A stretch of 64,000 bases of DNA, from positions 4,960,001 through 5,024,000 of the forward strand of contig NZ_CP051488.1 of the NCBI RefSeq assembly GCF_014490785.1. Direction: 5' to 3'. This DNA comes from Kosakonia sp. SMBL-WEM22. Its GTDB lineage: Bacteria > Pseudomonadota > Gammaproteobacteria > Enterobacterales > Enterobacteriaceae. A program made the translations under genes and the position numbers. Position 1 is the stretch's first letter, and each line of letters begins with the position of its first letter. A model generated the notes under the pieces. It ran no database searches. It saw only the letters and a list, made by a program, of their open reading frames with translations, and was not told the origin of the DNA. Shown piece by piece: positions 15,111-28,042 of the stretch.

Positions 15111-17897
15111 TTAGTGCGCTTGATCCCAGTTTGGTCCGCTTCCCACTTCCACCAGCAGCGGCACATCGAGTTGGGTACTGCTCTCCATCAGTTCATGGAT
15201 CTTCTTCGTGACCGCCTCGATATCCTCTTTGTGCACTTCGAACACCAGTTCATCGTGTACCTGCATGATCATTCGCACGCGCGGCTTCTCTTGCTGTAAC
15301 CACGCATCGACGGCGATCATCGCGCGTTTGATGATATCTGCCGCGGTGCCCTGCATCGGGGCGTTGATCGCCGCGCGCTCGGCACCCGCACGGCGGGCAG
15401 CGTTGCTCGATTTGATGTCCGGCAGATAGAGACGGCGGCCATCAAGTGTTTCAACGTACCCGCTCTCTTTCGCCTGTGCCCGGGTGCGCTCCATATACTC
15501 CAGCACGCCAGGGTAGCGCTCGAAGTAGAGATCCATATACTTCTGCGACTCTTTGCGCGGAATATTGAGCTGGCGCGACAGACCAAAGGCGCTCATGCCG
15601 TAGATCAAACCGAAGTTGATCGCTTTCGCGCTGCGGCGCTGCTCATTGCTTACGCTCTCCAGCGGCAGACCAAAGACCTCCGCCGCCGTTGCGCGGTGAA
15701 TATCCTGACCTTCAGCAAACGCTTTCAACAAGCCCTTATCCCGCGAGAGGTGCGCCATGATGCGCAGCTCGATCTGCGAATAGTCCGCAGAGACGATGAC
15801 GTAATCCTTCGGCGCGATAAAGGCCTGACGAATACGACGTCCCTCTTCATTACGCACAGGAATGTTTTGCAGGTTGGGATCGGTAGAGGACAAGCGCCCG
15901 GTCGCGGTCACCGCCTGGTGATAAGAGGTATGTACTCTTCCGGTTTTCGGATTGATCATCAGCGGCAGCTTATCGGTATAGGTCGATTTAAGCTTCGCCA
16001 GGCCGCGATATTGCAGGATCACCTTCGGCAGCGGGTAATCGAGCGCCAGCTCCTCCAGCACCTCTTCTGAAGTCGACGGCGCGCCGCCCGGCGTTTTCTT
16101 CAGCGGTTTAATGCCCTGCTTTTCAAATAGAATGGTTTGCAGCTGCTTGGTCGACGAGAGGTTAAATGCTTCGCCCGCGATCTCATGTGCTTTTTGCTCC
16201 AGCTCCGCCAGACGCAGGGTTAGCTCTTCAGAGTGCTTGTGCAGCACTGCTGGATCGATATTGACGCCGTTACGTTCGATACGCGAAATGACCGGCACCA
16301 GCGGCATTTCAATATTCTGCAAGACATTCAGCGGGCCAGCGTGCTGTTGCAGCTCCGGCCACATCGCCAGATGAAGTTGCAGCGTGACATCGGCATCTTC
16401 TGCCGCGTAATGTCCGGCCTCTTCCAGCGCGATCTGGTTGAAGGTCAGCTGATTTTTGCCTTTTCCGGCGATCTCTTCGAAAGTCACGGTTTTGTGCTTC
16501 AACCAGCGTTGAGAGAGGCTATCCATATCGTGACGGCCAACAACGCTGTTCAGCACGTAGGACTCAAGCATGGTATCAAAGGCGATGCCGCGCAGCTCGA
16601 TGCCGTAATTTTCCAGCACGCCGCGATCGTATTTCAGGTTCTGACCCACTTTGAGAAGCTTTTCATCTTCCAGCAGCGGCTTCAGCAGCTCCAGTGCGCG
16701 GTCGCGTGGGATCTGCTCCGGTGCATCAAGGTAGTCATGGGCAACCGGCACATAGGCCGCTACGCCCGGTTCGATGGCAAAGGAGATGCCGACCAGATTA
16801 GCGCTGATGTTATCCAGGCTGTCCGTTTCCGTATCGAAGGCAAACAGCGCCGCGCTTTTCAGTTTGCCGATCCAGCTCTGCAACGTCTCTTCATCAAGGA
16901 TAGTGACGTAGTTTTCTGCCGAAAGTGTGGCGGTCGGGATATCGGGCTCCGCTTCCACTACGATCGTTTCCTGCGGCTTGGCGGCTGGCTTGCTGCCTCT
17001 CGCCTGTAGCCATTTACCGGCTTCGACATCCGCAGTCCAGCGTTTGAATTCGTAACGCTTAAAGAGCTCCACCAGCTCTTCGGTGGCCGGCTGCTGAACT
17101 TCAAGCTGTTCGCTCGTCAGCTCCAGCGGAACGTCGGTTTTGATGGTCGCCAGTTGGTAAGAGAGGTAAGCCACCTCTTTATTCTGCTCCAGCTTCGCCG
17201 CCATGGTTTTCGCACCACGGAAGCTCAGTTCGGCAATCTTCTCCGGCGCGGCGTACAGAGAATCCAGGCCGCCCAGCCCTTGTAACAGCGCCTGCGCGGT
17301 TTTTTCGCCCACGCCAGGTACGCCCGGGATGTTATCGGAGGAGTCGCCCATCAGCGCGAGGAAGTCGATAATCAGCTCTGGCGGCACGCCATATTTGGTG
17401 ACGACCTCTTCCGGCCCCAAAATGGTGTTGGACATGGTGTTGATCAGTGTGACATTCGGTGTCACCAGCTGCGCCATATCTTTGTCGCCAGTACTGATCA
17501 GCACCGGACGCCCTTTTTTGTCCGCTTCACATGCCAGCGTGCCGATGACGTCATCCGCTTCAACACCCGATACCGCCAGCAGCGGCAGACCCATCGCTTT
17601 CACCATCGCATGCAGTGGCTCAATCTGCGCTCGCAGATCGTCCGGCATTGGCGGGCGGTGAGATTTATAATGTTCGAACAGCTCATCACGGAACGTCTTA
17701 CCCTTCGCATCAAACACCACGGCGACATGCGTCGGCTGATACTGTAGCAACAGGCTGCGCAGCATATTCAACACGCCATACATTGCGCCAGTGGGTTCCC
17801 CGACGCTATTAGTCAGAGGCGGAAACGCATGATACGCGCGATAGAGGTAAGAGGAGCCGTCAACAAGAATGAGTGGGTTTTCGGGGATCTGAACCAT
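15111..17897 (-). CDS. polA: DNA polymerase I
   Basis: The 928-residue enzyme has the E. coli length. The 5'-3' exonuclease domain (about 1-320) opens MVQIPENPLILVDGSSYLYRA. The 3'-5' exonuclease domain has FDTETD near 355. The polymerase domain has motif A DYSQIELR near 705, the O-helix RRSAKAINFGLIYG near 754-767 and motif C VHDE near 880. It acts in Okazaki-fragment maturation and excision repair. The ATG at 17897 is chosen by homology over upstream in-frame starts. Two DnaA boxes lie in its upstream region. Confidence 0.98.
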   Translation of the reverse strand: MVQIPENPLILVDGSSYLYRAYHAFPPLTNSVGEPTGAMYGVLNMLRSLLLQYQPTHVAVVFDAKGKTFRDELFEHYKSHRPPMPDDLRAQIEPLHAMVKAMGLPLLAVSGVEADDVIGTLACEADKKGRPVLISTGDKDMAQLVTPNVTLINTMSNTILGPEEVVTKYGVPPELIIDFLALMGDSSDNIPGVPGVGEKTAQALLQGLGGLDSLYAAPEKIAELSFRGAKTMAAKLEQNKEVAYLSYQLATIKTDVPLELTSEQLEVQQPATEELVELFKRYEFKRWTADVEAGKWLQARGSKPAAKPQETIVVEAEPDIPTATLSAENYVTILDEETLQSWIGKLKSAALFAFDTETDSLDNISANLVGISFAIEPGVAAYVPVAHDYLDAPEQIPRDRALELLKPLLEDEKLLKVGQNLKYDRGVLENYGIELRGIAFDTMLESYVLNSVVGRHDMDSLSQRWLKHKTVTFEEIAGKGKNQLTFNQIALEEAGHYAAEDADVTLQLHLAMWPELQQHAGPLNVLQNIEMPLVPVISRIERNGVNIDPAVLHKHSEELTLRLAELEQKAHEIAGEAFNLSSTKQLQTILFEKQGIKPLKKTPGGAPSTSEEVLEELALDYPLPKVILQYRGLAKLKSTYTDKLPLMINPKTGRVHTSYHQAVTATGRLSSTDPNLQNIPVRNEEGRRIRQAFIAPKDYVIVSADYSQIELRIMAHLSRDKGLLKAFAEGQDIHRATAAEVFGLPLESVSNEQRRSAKAINFGLIYGMSAFGLSRQLNIPRKESQKYMDLYFERYPGVLEYMERTRAQAKESGYVETLDGRRLYLPDIKSSNAARRAGAERAAINAPMQGTAADIIKRAMIAVDAWLQQEKPRVRMIMQVHDELVFEVHKEDIEAVTKKIHELMESSTQLDVPLLVEVGSGPNWDQAH

Positions 17898-18020
17898 GAT
17901 ATCCATGCCTGTTTTTAAATTTACGCTAAAGGATGCCACAGACAGGGTGAAAACATGAATTTTTCGCGGTAAATGAGGGAAAAGATTTCGCGATCGGCGG
18001 GATCCTTCGCAGAAACATCC

Positions 18021-18029
18021 TGTGGATAA
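18021..18029 (-). promoter_or_regulatory. Perfect DnaA box in the polA leader
   Basis: The minus strand reads TTATCCACA here, a perfect R-type DnaA box. It lies between the polA start codon and a perfect -10 TATAAT (minus strand, 18085-18090), so about 50 nt downstream of the likely transcription start. Confidence 0.7.
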
Positions 18030-18084
18030 GTTTGTGCACAGTTTTTAATTGGCTGGATTTTTGTGGCTTTACGAGGATCGTAAA

Positions 18085-18090
18085 ATTATA
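18085..18090 (-). promoter_or_regulatory. polA -10 element
   Basis: A perfect TATAAT on the minus strand, about 190 bp upstream of the polA ATG. No good -35 is seen at 16-18 bp, so strength is uncertain. Confidence 0.5.
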
Positions 18091-18162
18091 CAAGCTATTT
18101 AAAAACAAAAGGTTAAATAGATAAAAAGGATCTCTATTGCTTTTTGGCGATAATCTGCTCTA

Positions 18163-18171
18163 TGTGGATAG
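18163..18171 (-). promoter_or_regulatory. Near-consensus DnaA box upstream of polA/yihG
   Basis: The minus strand reads CTATCCACA, one mismatch from TTATCCACA. It has the same orientation as the box at 18021-18029, 142 bp away, in the divergent polA-yihG intergenic region. The rest of this 422-bp gap is AT-rich without an ORF. Confidence 0.5.
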
Positions 18172-18319
18172 AAGAAAAAAGAAGTTGCTTTCTTTGATGT
18201 TTTCCAACAAAGGCACAGCATAAGGTTTCCACCTTGCTACCCTCGCTTTTCTGATAAAATCAGTGCCTTGCACACCTTTTAGCGAGCGTTTTGCTGCTAA
18301 CTTTTTGAAATATTTAATC

Positions 18320-19228
18320 ATGTCGAGACTACCCGCGGTTACGACGCTCTTTTTTAGCGTTCTGTTAACCATTTTGCTTACGATTGTTTGCTCTTTGCCG
18401 ATCATTTTCGCCGGCCTGCTAAAGCTGCTTATTCCGATCCCACGTTTTTGGCGAGCGATCTCAGCATTCTGTAATTTTATGATGTCTTGCTGGTGCGAAG
18501 GCCTCTACTGGCTGCTGCGCCTCAATCCCCAGCTGGAATGGGATATCCAGGGGCTGGAGGGATTGAATAAGAGAAACTGGTATCTGCTTATTTGTAACCA
18601 TCACAGCTGGGCGGATATCGTGGTGCTGTGCGTGCTGTTTCGCAAACAGATCCCGATGAACAAATATTTCCTGAAACAGCAACTCGCCTGGGTGCCCTTT
18701 ATTGGCCTGGCATGCTGGGCGCTCGATATGCCTTTCATGCGCCGCTACTCAAGAGGCTATCTCCTGCGCCATCCCGAAAAGCGGGGTAAGGATGTTGAGA
18801 CAACGCGCCGTTCGTGTGAGAAGTTTCGCCTGCATCCGACAACGATGGTGAATTTTGTCGAAGGATCGCGTTTTACAGAGGAGAAACGGCGCCAGACACG
18901 CTCTTCGTTTAAGCATCTGTTGCCGCCAAAAGCAGCGGGTATCGCGATGGCACTAAATGTTCTGGGTAAACAGTTCGACAAGTTATTGGATGTGACGCTG
19001 TGCTACCCGGAAAACGATCGCACTCCCTTTTTCGACATGCTCAGCGGCAAATTGACCCGTATCGTTGTGCGCATTGATTTGCTGCCGGTTCATGAAGGGT
19101 TGCACGGCGATTATATTAATGACAAGAATTTTAAGCGCAGCTTTCAGCAGTGGCTGAATGGGTTGTGGCTCGCGAAAGATGAACGCATTAGCGCCATCAA
19201 AGCCACCTGTAAAAACGCCGGTCACTGA
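18320..19228 (+). CDS. yihG: YihG, membrane-bound PlsC-type acyltransferase
   Basis: This is a 302-residue protein from the chosen ATG (310 in E. coli). The first 50 residues hold one or two hydrophobic helices. The glycerolipid-acyltransferase motif NHHSWADIV (HX4D) is near residue 95, and the second motif FVEGSRF is near 180. In E. coli YihG is an inner-membrane 1-acylglycerol-3-phosphate acyltransferase that makes phosphatidic acid. The frame is open back to a GTG at 18263. The E. coli start would fall between the two, and no clear Shine-Dalgarno decides, so the start is uncertain. Confidence 0.92.
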   Translation: MSRLPAVTTLFFSVLLTILLTIVCSLPIIFAGLLKLLIPIPRFWRAISAFCNFMMSCWCEGLYWLLRLNPQLEWDIQGLEGLNKRNWYLLICNHHSWADIVVLCVLFRKQIPMNKYFLKQQLAWVPFIGLACWALDMPFMRRYSRGYLLRHPEKRGKDVETTRRSCEKFRLHPTTMVNFVEGSRFTEEKRRQTRSSFKHLLPPKAAGIAMALNVLGKQFDKLLDVTLCYPENDRTPFFDMLSGKLTRIVVRIDLLPVHEGLHGDYINDKNFKRSFQQWLNGLWLAKDERISAIKATCKNAGH

Positions 19229-19236
19229 CCGGCGTT
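19211..19236 (-). terminator. Terminator between yihG and dsbA
   Basis: AACGCCGGTC / GACCGGCGTT form a 10-bp stem with a short loop that overlaps the yihG stop. On the minus strand the stem runs into TTTTT, so it ends srkA-dsbA transcripts, and it may act on yihG transcripts as well. Confidence 0.85.
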
Positions 19237-19240
19237 ATCT

Positions 19241-19864
19241 TTACTTCTTCTCAACCAGGAACTTCACCGTATCAGCGTAGCTTTTCACAAACGCATCAAG
19301 GCTGCTGCCGTCCATACCGCGTTGATCGATCTGGTATTTACCATTGACGAACATCGCCGGTACACCCTGCAACTGCAGATCGGCCGCGGCTTTCTCTTGC
19401 TGAGCAACCAGAGATTTCACTACGAAACTGTTCCAGGCGGCGTCATACTCTTCGCCCTTAACGCCAGCTTTGATGAATACGTTACGAATGTCAGCAACGG
19501 TTTGAACAGTCTGCGTTTTTTGTACCGCTTCGAACATCGGAGAGCTGATTTTATCTTCCACGCCCAGCGCCATCGCTACGGCCCAAGCCTGCGTCATCTC
19601 TTTGCCCAGCGGCCCGAGGAACTCGACGTGGTATTTGGTCATTTTTGTCCCTTCAGGCAGCTTCTTCTTCACTGCTTCAGAGACGTGCCACACCTGCTCA
19701 AAGTCGTAGCAGTGCGGGCAGTAGAATGAGAAGAATTCCAGCACCTGCGGTTCGCCGGCGACCGGTTTATCCAGCGTGTTGTACTGCTTACCTTCGGTAA
19801 TGTCTGCTGCCGAAGCGCTAAATGCCAGAATCATTCCTGCCAGCGCCAGCCAAATCTTCTTCAT
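19241..19864 (-). CDS. dsbA: DsbA, periplasmic thiol:disulfide oxidoreductase
   Basis: The 207-residue precursor has a signal peptide MKKIWLALAGMILAFSASA cleaved after residue 19. The mature protein has a thioredoxin fold with active site CPHC near residue 49 and the cis-Pro motif GVPAM. It introduces disulfides into exported proteins and is reoxidised by DsbB. GGAGAG precedes the ATG. The gene starts 16 nt after the srkA stop, as in the E. coli Cpx-regulated yihE-dsbA operon. Confidence 0.98.
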   Translation of the reverse strand: MKKIWLALAGMILAFSASAADITEGKQYNTLDKPVAGEPQVLEFFSFYCPHCYDFEQVWHVSEAVKKKLPEGTKMTKYHVEFLGPLGKEMTQAWAVAMALGVEDKISSPMFEAVQKTQTVQTVADIRNVFIKAGVKGEEYDAAWNSFVVKSLVAQQEKAAADLQLQGVPAMFVNGKYQIDQRGMDGSSLDAFVKSYADTVKFLVEKK

Positions 19865-19880
19865 GGTCAACTCTCTCCGT

Positions 19881-20867
19881 TTAATACATGGGGGTTAATG
19901 CTAAAGGGGGTTCTTGCAGAACCTTCACCTGTTCAAGAAAAATATGCGTCTGATTGCGCCAATGATCTTCGCTGTTCAACCAGGGGAAATTTTTAGGAAA
20001 CGCAGGATCGTCCCAGCGGCGGATAAGCCACGCCAGATAGTAGACCAGACGCATGGCGCGCAGCGGTTCAATCAGGGCAAGCTCCGCGGTATCAAACTCA
20101 CAAAACTCTTCGTAGGCTTCAACGATCATCTCCAGCTGCATGCGCTGCTCGGCTTTGTCACCGTGCAGCAACATCCATAAATCTTGCACCGCCGGGCCAT
20201 TACGCGCATCGTCTAAATCGACAAACATTGGGCCATCGCGCCAGAGAATATTCCCGGCATGGCAATCTCCATGCAGACGCAGCACATTGGCGCGATTATG
20301 CCACTGCGCCATAACAGCATCGATAAGCTTATCAACTGCGCTCAGAAACGCCTCTTTTAAGCTTGCGGGGATCAGCGCTGTAGTCTCAAAAAGCTGGCGC
20401 GGCTCGATCAAGTATTCGTTAACGCCCATGTCAGGACGATGGGTAAAGCGCTGTTGACGGCCGGTTTGGTGCAAGCGCCCGAGGTAGCGGCCAACCCACT
20501 CCATTTGATCAAGATTATCCGCTTCGAACTGGCGGCCGCCAACGCTCGGGAAAACGGCGAAGAGAAAATCCTCATGGGTGAGCAATGTTTGATGGTTAAA
20601 CGCGAGTGGTGCGGCGACCGGCACATCATTCTCTTGCAAGTCGAGCGCAAATTGATGCTCTTCACGTATCTGTTCCGCTGACCAGCGCTGCGGACGGTAG
20701 AACTTCACGACATAGCGGCGGCGATCTTCGTCCTGAAATTGATAAACACGGTTTTCGTAGCTATTAAGCGGAGTGAGGCCGGAATCGACCCGGATCCCCT
20801 GCGCGAAGAGCGCATCCATGATGGTATCCGGGTGAAGCGTCTGGAAAGTAAAAGCGTTACAGGTCAT
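19881..20867 (-). CDS. srkA: SrkA (YihE/RdoA) stress-response kinase
   Basis: The 328-residue protein has the same length as E. coli YihE. It is a Ser/Thr kinase of the choline-kinase/APH fold, with catalytic loop HGDCHAGNILW near residue 200 and metal-binding VDLDDA near 216. In E. coli it counteracts MazF-linked death under stress and is part of the Cpx response. It is cotranscribed with dsbA downstream. Confidence 0.96.
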   Translation of the reverse strand: MTCNAFTFQTLHPDTIMDALFAQGIRVDSGLTPLNSYENRVYQFQDEDRRRYVVKFYRPQRWSAEQIREEHQFALDLQENDVPVAAPLAFNHQTLLTHEDFLFAVFPSVGGRQFEADNLDQMEWVGRYLGRLHQTGRQQRFTHRPDMGVNEYLIEPRQLFETTALIPASLKEAFLSAVDKLIDAVMAQWHNRANVLRLHGDCHAGNILWRDGPMFVDLDDARNGPAVQDLWMLLHGDKAEQRMQLEMIVEAYEEFCEFDTAELALIEPLRAMRLVYYLAWLIRRWDDPAFPKNFPWLNSEDHWRNQTHIFLEQVKVLQEPPLALTPMY

Positions 20868-20931
20868 CCTGGGATCCGAAAATACGACGAATGATTCAGG
20901 ATATCATTTTGGGCCGTTTTCGGTGGCTCCT

Positions 20932-20946
20932 CTTACAAGGTTTTAC
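20932..20946 (-). promoter_or_regulatory. Candidate CpxR box upstream of srkA-dsbA
   Basis: On the minus strand GTAAA-N5-GTAAG fits the CpxR consensus GTAAA-N5-GTAA. It lies 65 bp upstream of srkA and overlaps the yihD stop. Cpx control of this operon is established in E. coli; that this is the site is inferred from the match. Confidence 0.6.
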
Positions 20947-21212
20947 TCTTTAATCACGCCGCGGGCGCGCAGTAACGCGGTTTTGAAATCCTCTTCGTAA
21001 TCTTTTTGAATGCCCGGGATCGCTGCGTCCTTTGCCGAGTCGCGCATTTTCAGGTGATAGATCAGGATGTCATCACTTAAATCTGCCAGTCCGCCCTCGT
21101 AACCTGACTCTTGCGCCAGTTTCTGCAAAAATTGCATTAAATTGAGTTCGGGTTCTTTCTGCCACGCTGGCTGAAGAAGTTCGATAACTTCGTTGAGGCG
21201 TTTACATTTCAT
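20943..21212 (-). CDS. yihD: YihD, DUF1040 family protein
   Basis: This small soluble protein has 89 residues, matching E. coli YihD over its whole length (MKCKRLNEVIELLQPAWQ to ARGVIKE). Its function is unknown. The ATG at 21212 has AAGGAG at good spacing and is preferred over an in-frame start 30 nt upstream. It is divergent from mobA. Confidence 0.95.
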   Translation of the reverse strand: MKCKRLNEVIELLQPAWQKEPELNLMQFLQKLAQESGYEGGLADLSDDILIYHLKMRDSAKDAAIPGIQKDYEEDFKTALLRARGVIKE

Positions 21213-21281
21213 GTATCTGCTCCTTATTTTGTGTTCCGACACGTTATCAAGGTCAAACCCACATTAAAAGAGGCGTTATTG

Positions 21282-21866
21282 GTGAAGGATAGCAGTGCAG
21301 TAATCGGCGTCGTGCTGGCTGGCGGCAAAGCCTCGCGCATGGCAGGTAAAGACAAAGGCTTACTGGTGCTTAACGATAAACCGCTCTGGCAACATGTCGC
21401 TGAAAGATTAGCGCCGCAGGTAGAGAGTGTGGTGATCAGCGCCAATCGTAACCTTGATGCCTATCGCCTTAGTGGCCTGCCGGTCATTGAGGATACGCTA
21501 GGTGACTTCCCGGGTCCGCTGGCGGGTATGCTCGCTGCGTTACAACAGTGCGAAAGCGAATGGTTTCTCTTTTGCCCCTGTGACACGCCCTATATTCCAG
21601 GCGATCTCTTATCGTGTTTAGTGGCAGGCCGCGGGCAGGCTCCGGCAGTGTGGGTGCATGATGGCGAACGCGATCATCCGGTCATCGCTCTGCTTCATCG
21701 GGACCTTTTACCGCGACTGGAAGCGTGGCTGGCACAGGGAGAACGCAGGGTGATGAAGTTTATGTATGAAGCAGGCGGGCATGCGGTTGATTTCAGTGAT
21801 TGCCGCGCGACATTCGCCAATGTGAATACGCCTGAGGATCTCGCACGCTGGCAGGAGAAATCATGA
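21282..21866 (+). CDS. mobA: MobA, molybdenum cofactor guanylyltransferase
   Basis: The 194-residue enzyme (E. coli length 194) attaches GMP to molybdopterin to form the bis-MGD cofactor of enzymes such as formate dehydrogenase. The nucleotide-binding motif LAGGKASRMAGKDKG is near residues 11-25, and PCDTPY is near 100. A GTG start at 21282 is chosen because it gives the family length and has AAGAGG ahead. Its stop overlaps the mobB start. Confidence 0.95.
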   Translation: MKDSSAVIGVVLAGGKASRMAGKDKGLLVLNDKPLWQHVAERLAPQVESVVISANRNLDAYRLSGLPVIEDTLGDFPGPLAGMLAALQQCESEWFLFCPCDTPYIPGDLLSCLVAGRGQAPAVWVHDGERDHPVIALLHRDLLPRLEAWLAQGERRVMKFMYEAGGHAVDFSDCRATFANVNTPEDLARWQEKS

Positions 21867-22378
21867 TCCCATTACTTGCGGTGGCGGCCTGGAGCGGAAC
21901 GGGTAAGACCACGCTATTGAAAAAGCTGATTCCTGCTCTTTGCGCGCGAGGAGTTCGTCCAGGCTTAATCAAGCATACCCATCATGATATGGATGTTGAT
22001 ACGCCGGGCAAGGATAGTTATGAGCTACGCAAGGCAGGCGCAGCGCAGACGCTGGTCGCCAGCAGCCAGCGCTGGGCATTAATGACGGAAACGCCTGATG
22101 AAACGGAGCTAGATCTTGGCTGGCTGGTTAGTAGGATGGATGAGACAAGGCTGGATCTGGTGTTAGTCGAAGGCTTTAAACATGAACCAGTGCCGAAGAT
22201 CCTGCTCTGGCGCGAAGATTGCGGACACGACGTTACTGAATTAACGATAGATGAACATGTCATCGCGGTAGCGAGCGACGTTGCTTTAACGCTGAAGATA
22301 CCGGTGTTGGATCTTAATGATATTGAGGGAGTGGCAGAGTTTGTTCTGCACTGGTTAGCGCAGAAAGAGGCTGTTTGA
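21863..22378 (+). CDS. mobB: MobB, GTP-binding molybdenum cofactor adaptor
   Basis: This 171-residue P-loop GTPase has Walker A AWSGTGKTT at residues 9-17. It assists MobA in making bis-MGD but is dispensable in E. coli. The ATG overlaps the mobA stop (ATGA). In E. coli mobB faces the 3' end of rrnA in the same convergent way as it faces the rRNA operon here. Confidence 0.96.
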   Translation: MIPLLAVAAWSGTGKTTLLKKLIPALCARGVRPGLIKHTHHDMDVDTPGKDSYELRKAGAAQTLVASSQRWALMTETPDETELDLGWLVSRMDETRLDLVLVEGFKHEPVPKILLWREDCGHDVTELTIDEHVIAVASDVALTLKIPVLDLNDIEGVAEFVLHWLAQKEAV

Positions 22379-22422
22379 GTGCTCTACGGCTATTTTATTT
22401 GCCGCTCTTTGGCGCAAAAAGC

Positions 22423-22450
22423 AAAAAACCCCAGCCGTGAGGCTGGGGTT
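22423..22450 (-). terminator. rRNA operon terminator
   Basis: AACCCCAGCC / GGCTGGGGTT is a perfect 10-bp stem with loop GTGA. On the minus strand it is followed by six T. It lies 11 bp past the 5S 3' end, the usual place of rrn T1. Confidence 0.92.
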
Positions 22451-22461
22451 CTTCTTATTTG

Positions 22462-22581
22462 ATGCCTGGCAGTTCCCTACTCTCGCATGGGGAGACCCCA
22501 CACTACCATCGGCGCTACGGCGTTTCACTTCTGAGTTCGGCATGGGGTCAGGTGGGACCACCGCGCTGTTGCCGCCAGGCA
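22462..22581 (-). rRNA. rrf: 5S ribosomal RNA
   Basis: The 120-nt sequence on the minus strand starts TGCCTGGCGGCAACAGCGCG and ends AGTTCCCTGCCAGGCAT-like; the first and last 10 nt pair as in all 5S rRNAs. It is the last gene of the operon. Confidence 0.98.
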
Positions 22582-22606
22582 AATTCTTTGTGCTCCGTCC
22601 TGTGTC

Positions 22607-22708
22607 TTTTACGCCGCTTCTGCGTTGGCTGCCTTCGCTCGCAACAGTCACATACTTCAGTATGCTCCTGTTGTCTCGTCTCAGTTGCCGCCTTGCTGCT
22701 GCGTAAAA
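22607..22708 (-). repeat. ERIC/IRU-type repeat in the 23S-5S spacer
   Basis: A 102-bp imperfect inverted repeat is bounded by TTTTACGC and GCGTAAAA. The minus strand contains ACAGGAGCATACTGAAGTAT, then GTGACTGTTGCGAGCG and GGCAGCCAACGCA. This follows the ERIC consensus core (CCAGGAGCTTAC, AAGTAAGTGACTGGGGTGAGCG, GCAGCCAACGCA) as I remember it. Removing it leaves a 97-nt spacer, close to that of E. coli (about 92), so it looks like a clean insertion into the transcribed spacer. Confidence 0.82.
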
Positions 22709-22780
22709 TCCTTCGGACTTAACATCTAATCTGGTATCAGCTGAAAATCTTCTCTCACGCCAAAACATCTTCGGCGTTGT

Positions 22781-25686
<2,906 letters not shown>

Positions 25687-25886
25687 TCACAACCCGAAGA
25701 TGTTTCGAGAACACCTTAAGTTGCGAAAATTTGAGAGACTCACGAACAATTCGCATTGTTCAGTGTTTCAATTTTCAGCTTGATCCAGATTTTTAAAGAG
25801 CAAATATCTCAGACATGACTCGCTGTTCACACAGGAATCAGGTTTGAGATACATCGGCAGGTGACTTTCACTCACAGACCAGCAAG

Positions 25887-25962
25887 TGGCGTCCCCTAGG
25901 GGATTCGAACCCCTGTTACCGCCGTGAAAGGGCGGTGTCCTGGGCCTCTAGACGAAGGGGAC
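25887..25962 (-). tRNA. gltU: tRNA-Glu (UUC)
   Basis: The 76-nt cloverleaf on the minus strand begins GTCCCCTTCGTCTAGAGGCC, has anticodon TTC in CCCTTTCACGG, T loop GGTTCGAATCC and encoded CCA. It is in the 16S-23S spacer. In E. coli rrnB, rrnC, rrnE and rrnG carry this tRNA, whereas rrnA carries tRNA-Ile and tRNA-Ala. Confidence 0.98.
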
Positions 25963-26046
25963 ACAAAGTCTCACTCGCAAGACGCCTTGCTATTTACTTT
26001 TCATCAGACAATCTGTGTGAGCACTACAGGGAAAGGTTCTTTAAGG

Positions 26047-27588
<1,542 letters not shown>

Positions 27589-27717
27589 AAAGTTTGATGC
27601 TCATCGAATTAAACCGTAATGAATTACGTGTTCACCCGTGAGACTTGGTATTCATTTAGTGTCCGAGGACATTAAGAATCCATGTCACCTGAGTGCCCAC
27701 ACAGATTGTCTGATAAA

Positions 27718-27730
27718 TTGTTAAAGAGCA
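27718..27730 (-). promoter_or_regulatory. rrn leader boxA antitermination site
   Basis: The minus strand reads TGCTCTTTAACAA, the rrn boxA that loads the Nus antitermination complex. It is in the 16S leader about 130 nt upstream of the mature 5' end. Confidence 0.9.
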
Positions 27731-27766
27731 GTGCCGCTTCGCTTTTCGCTGCGGCGCGGGGTGTGC

Positions 27767-27794
27767 ATATTACGCTTTCCCGCTGTGAAGTCAA
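27767..27794 (-). promoter_or_regulatory. rrn P2 promoter
   Basis: TTGACT (27789-27794), a 16-bp spacer and TAATAT (27767-27772) are followed by the GCACAC start region typical of rrn P2. Confidence 0.9.
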
Positions 27795-27864
27795 CTGATT
27801 ATTTTCAGATTTCTTCACCTGACAGACCGGTGTGTTTGCCGTTGTGCCGTGTCAGTGGAGGCGC

Positions 27865-27892
27865 ATTATAGGCAGTTAATTCCTGCTGACAA
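27865..27892 (-). promoter_or_regulatory. rrn P1 promoter
   Basis: TTGTCA (27887-27892), a 16-bp spacer and TATAAT (27865-27870) are followed by the GC-rich discriminator GCGCCTCC expected for ppGpp/DksA control. A/T tracts at 27895-27932 fit an UP element. The rest of the gap up to yieP at 28043 shows no ORF and probably holds Fis sites. Confidence 0.93.
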
Positions 27893-28042
27893 CCCCTAAT
27901 TTGAAAAAACTTTTCAACCGTGTTTTTTTTCAACAAAGTGCGGTTAAAAGCGGCATAAATAGCGGGTTTTGCTGTTTTTACCACCACTTGTAGATATCGA
28001 ATGGCATACTACCGAATGAAATAAAGAAGAAGGAAGTGAGAA

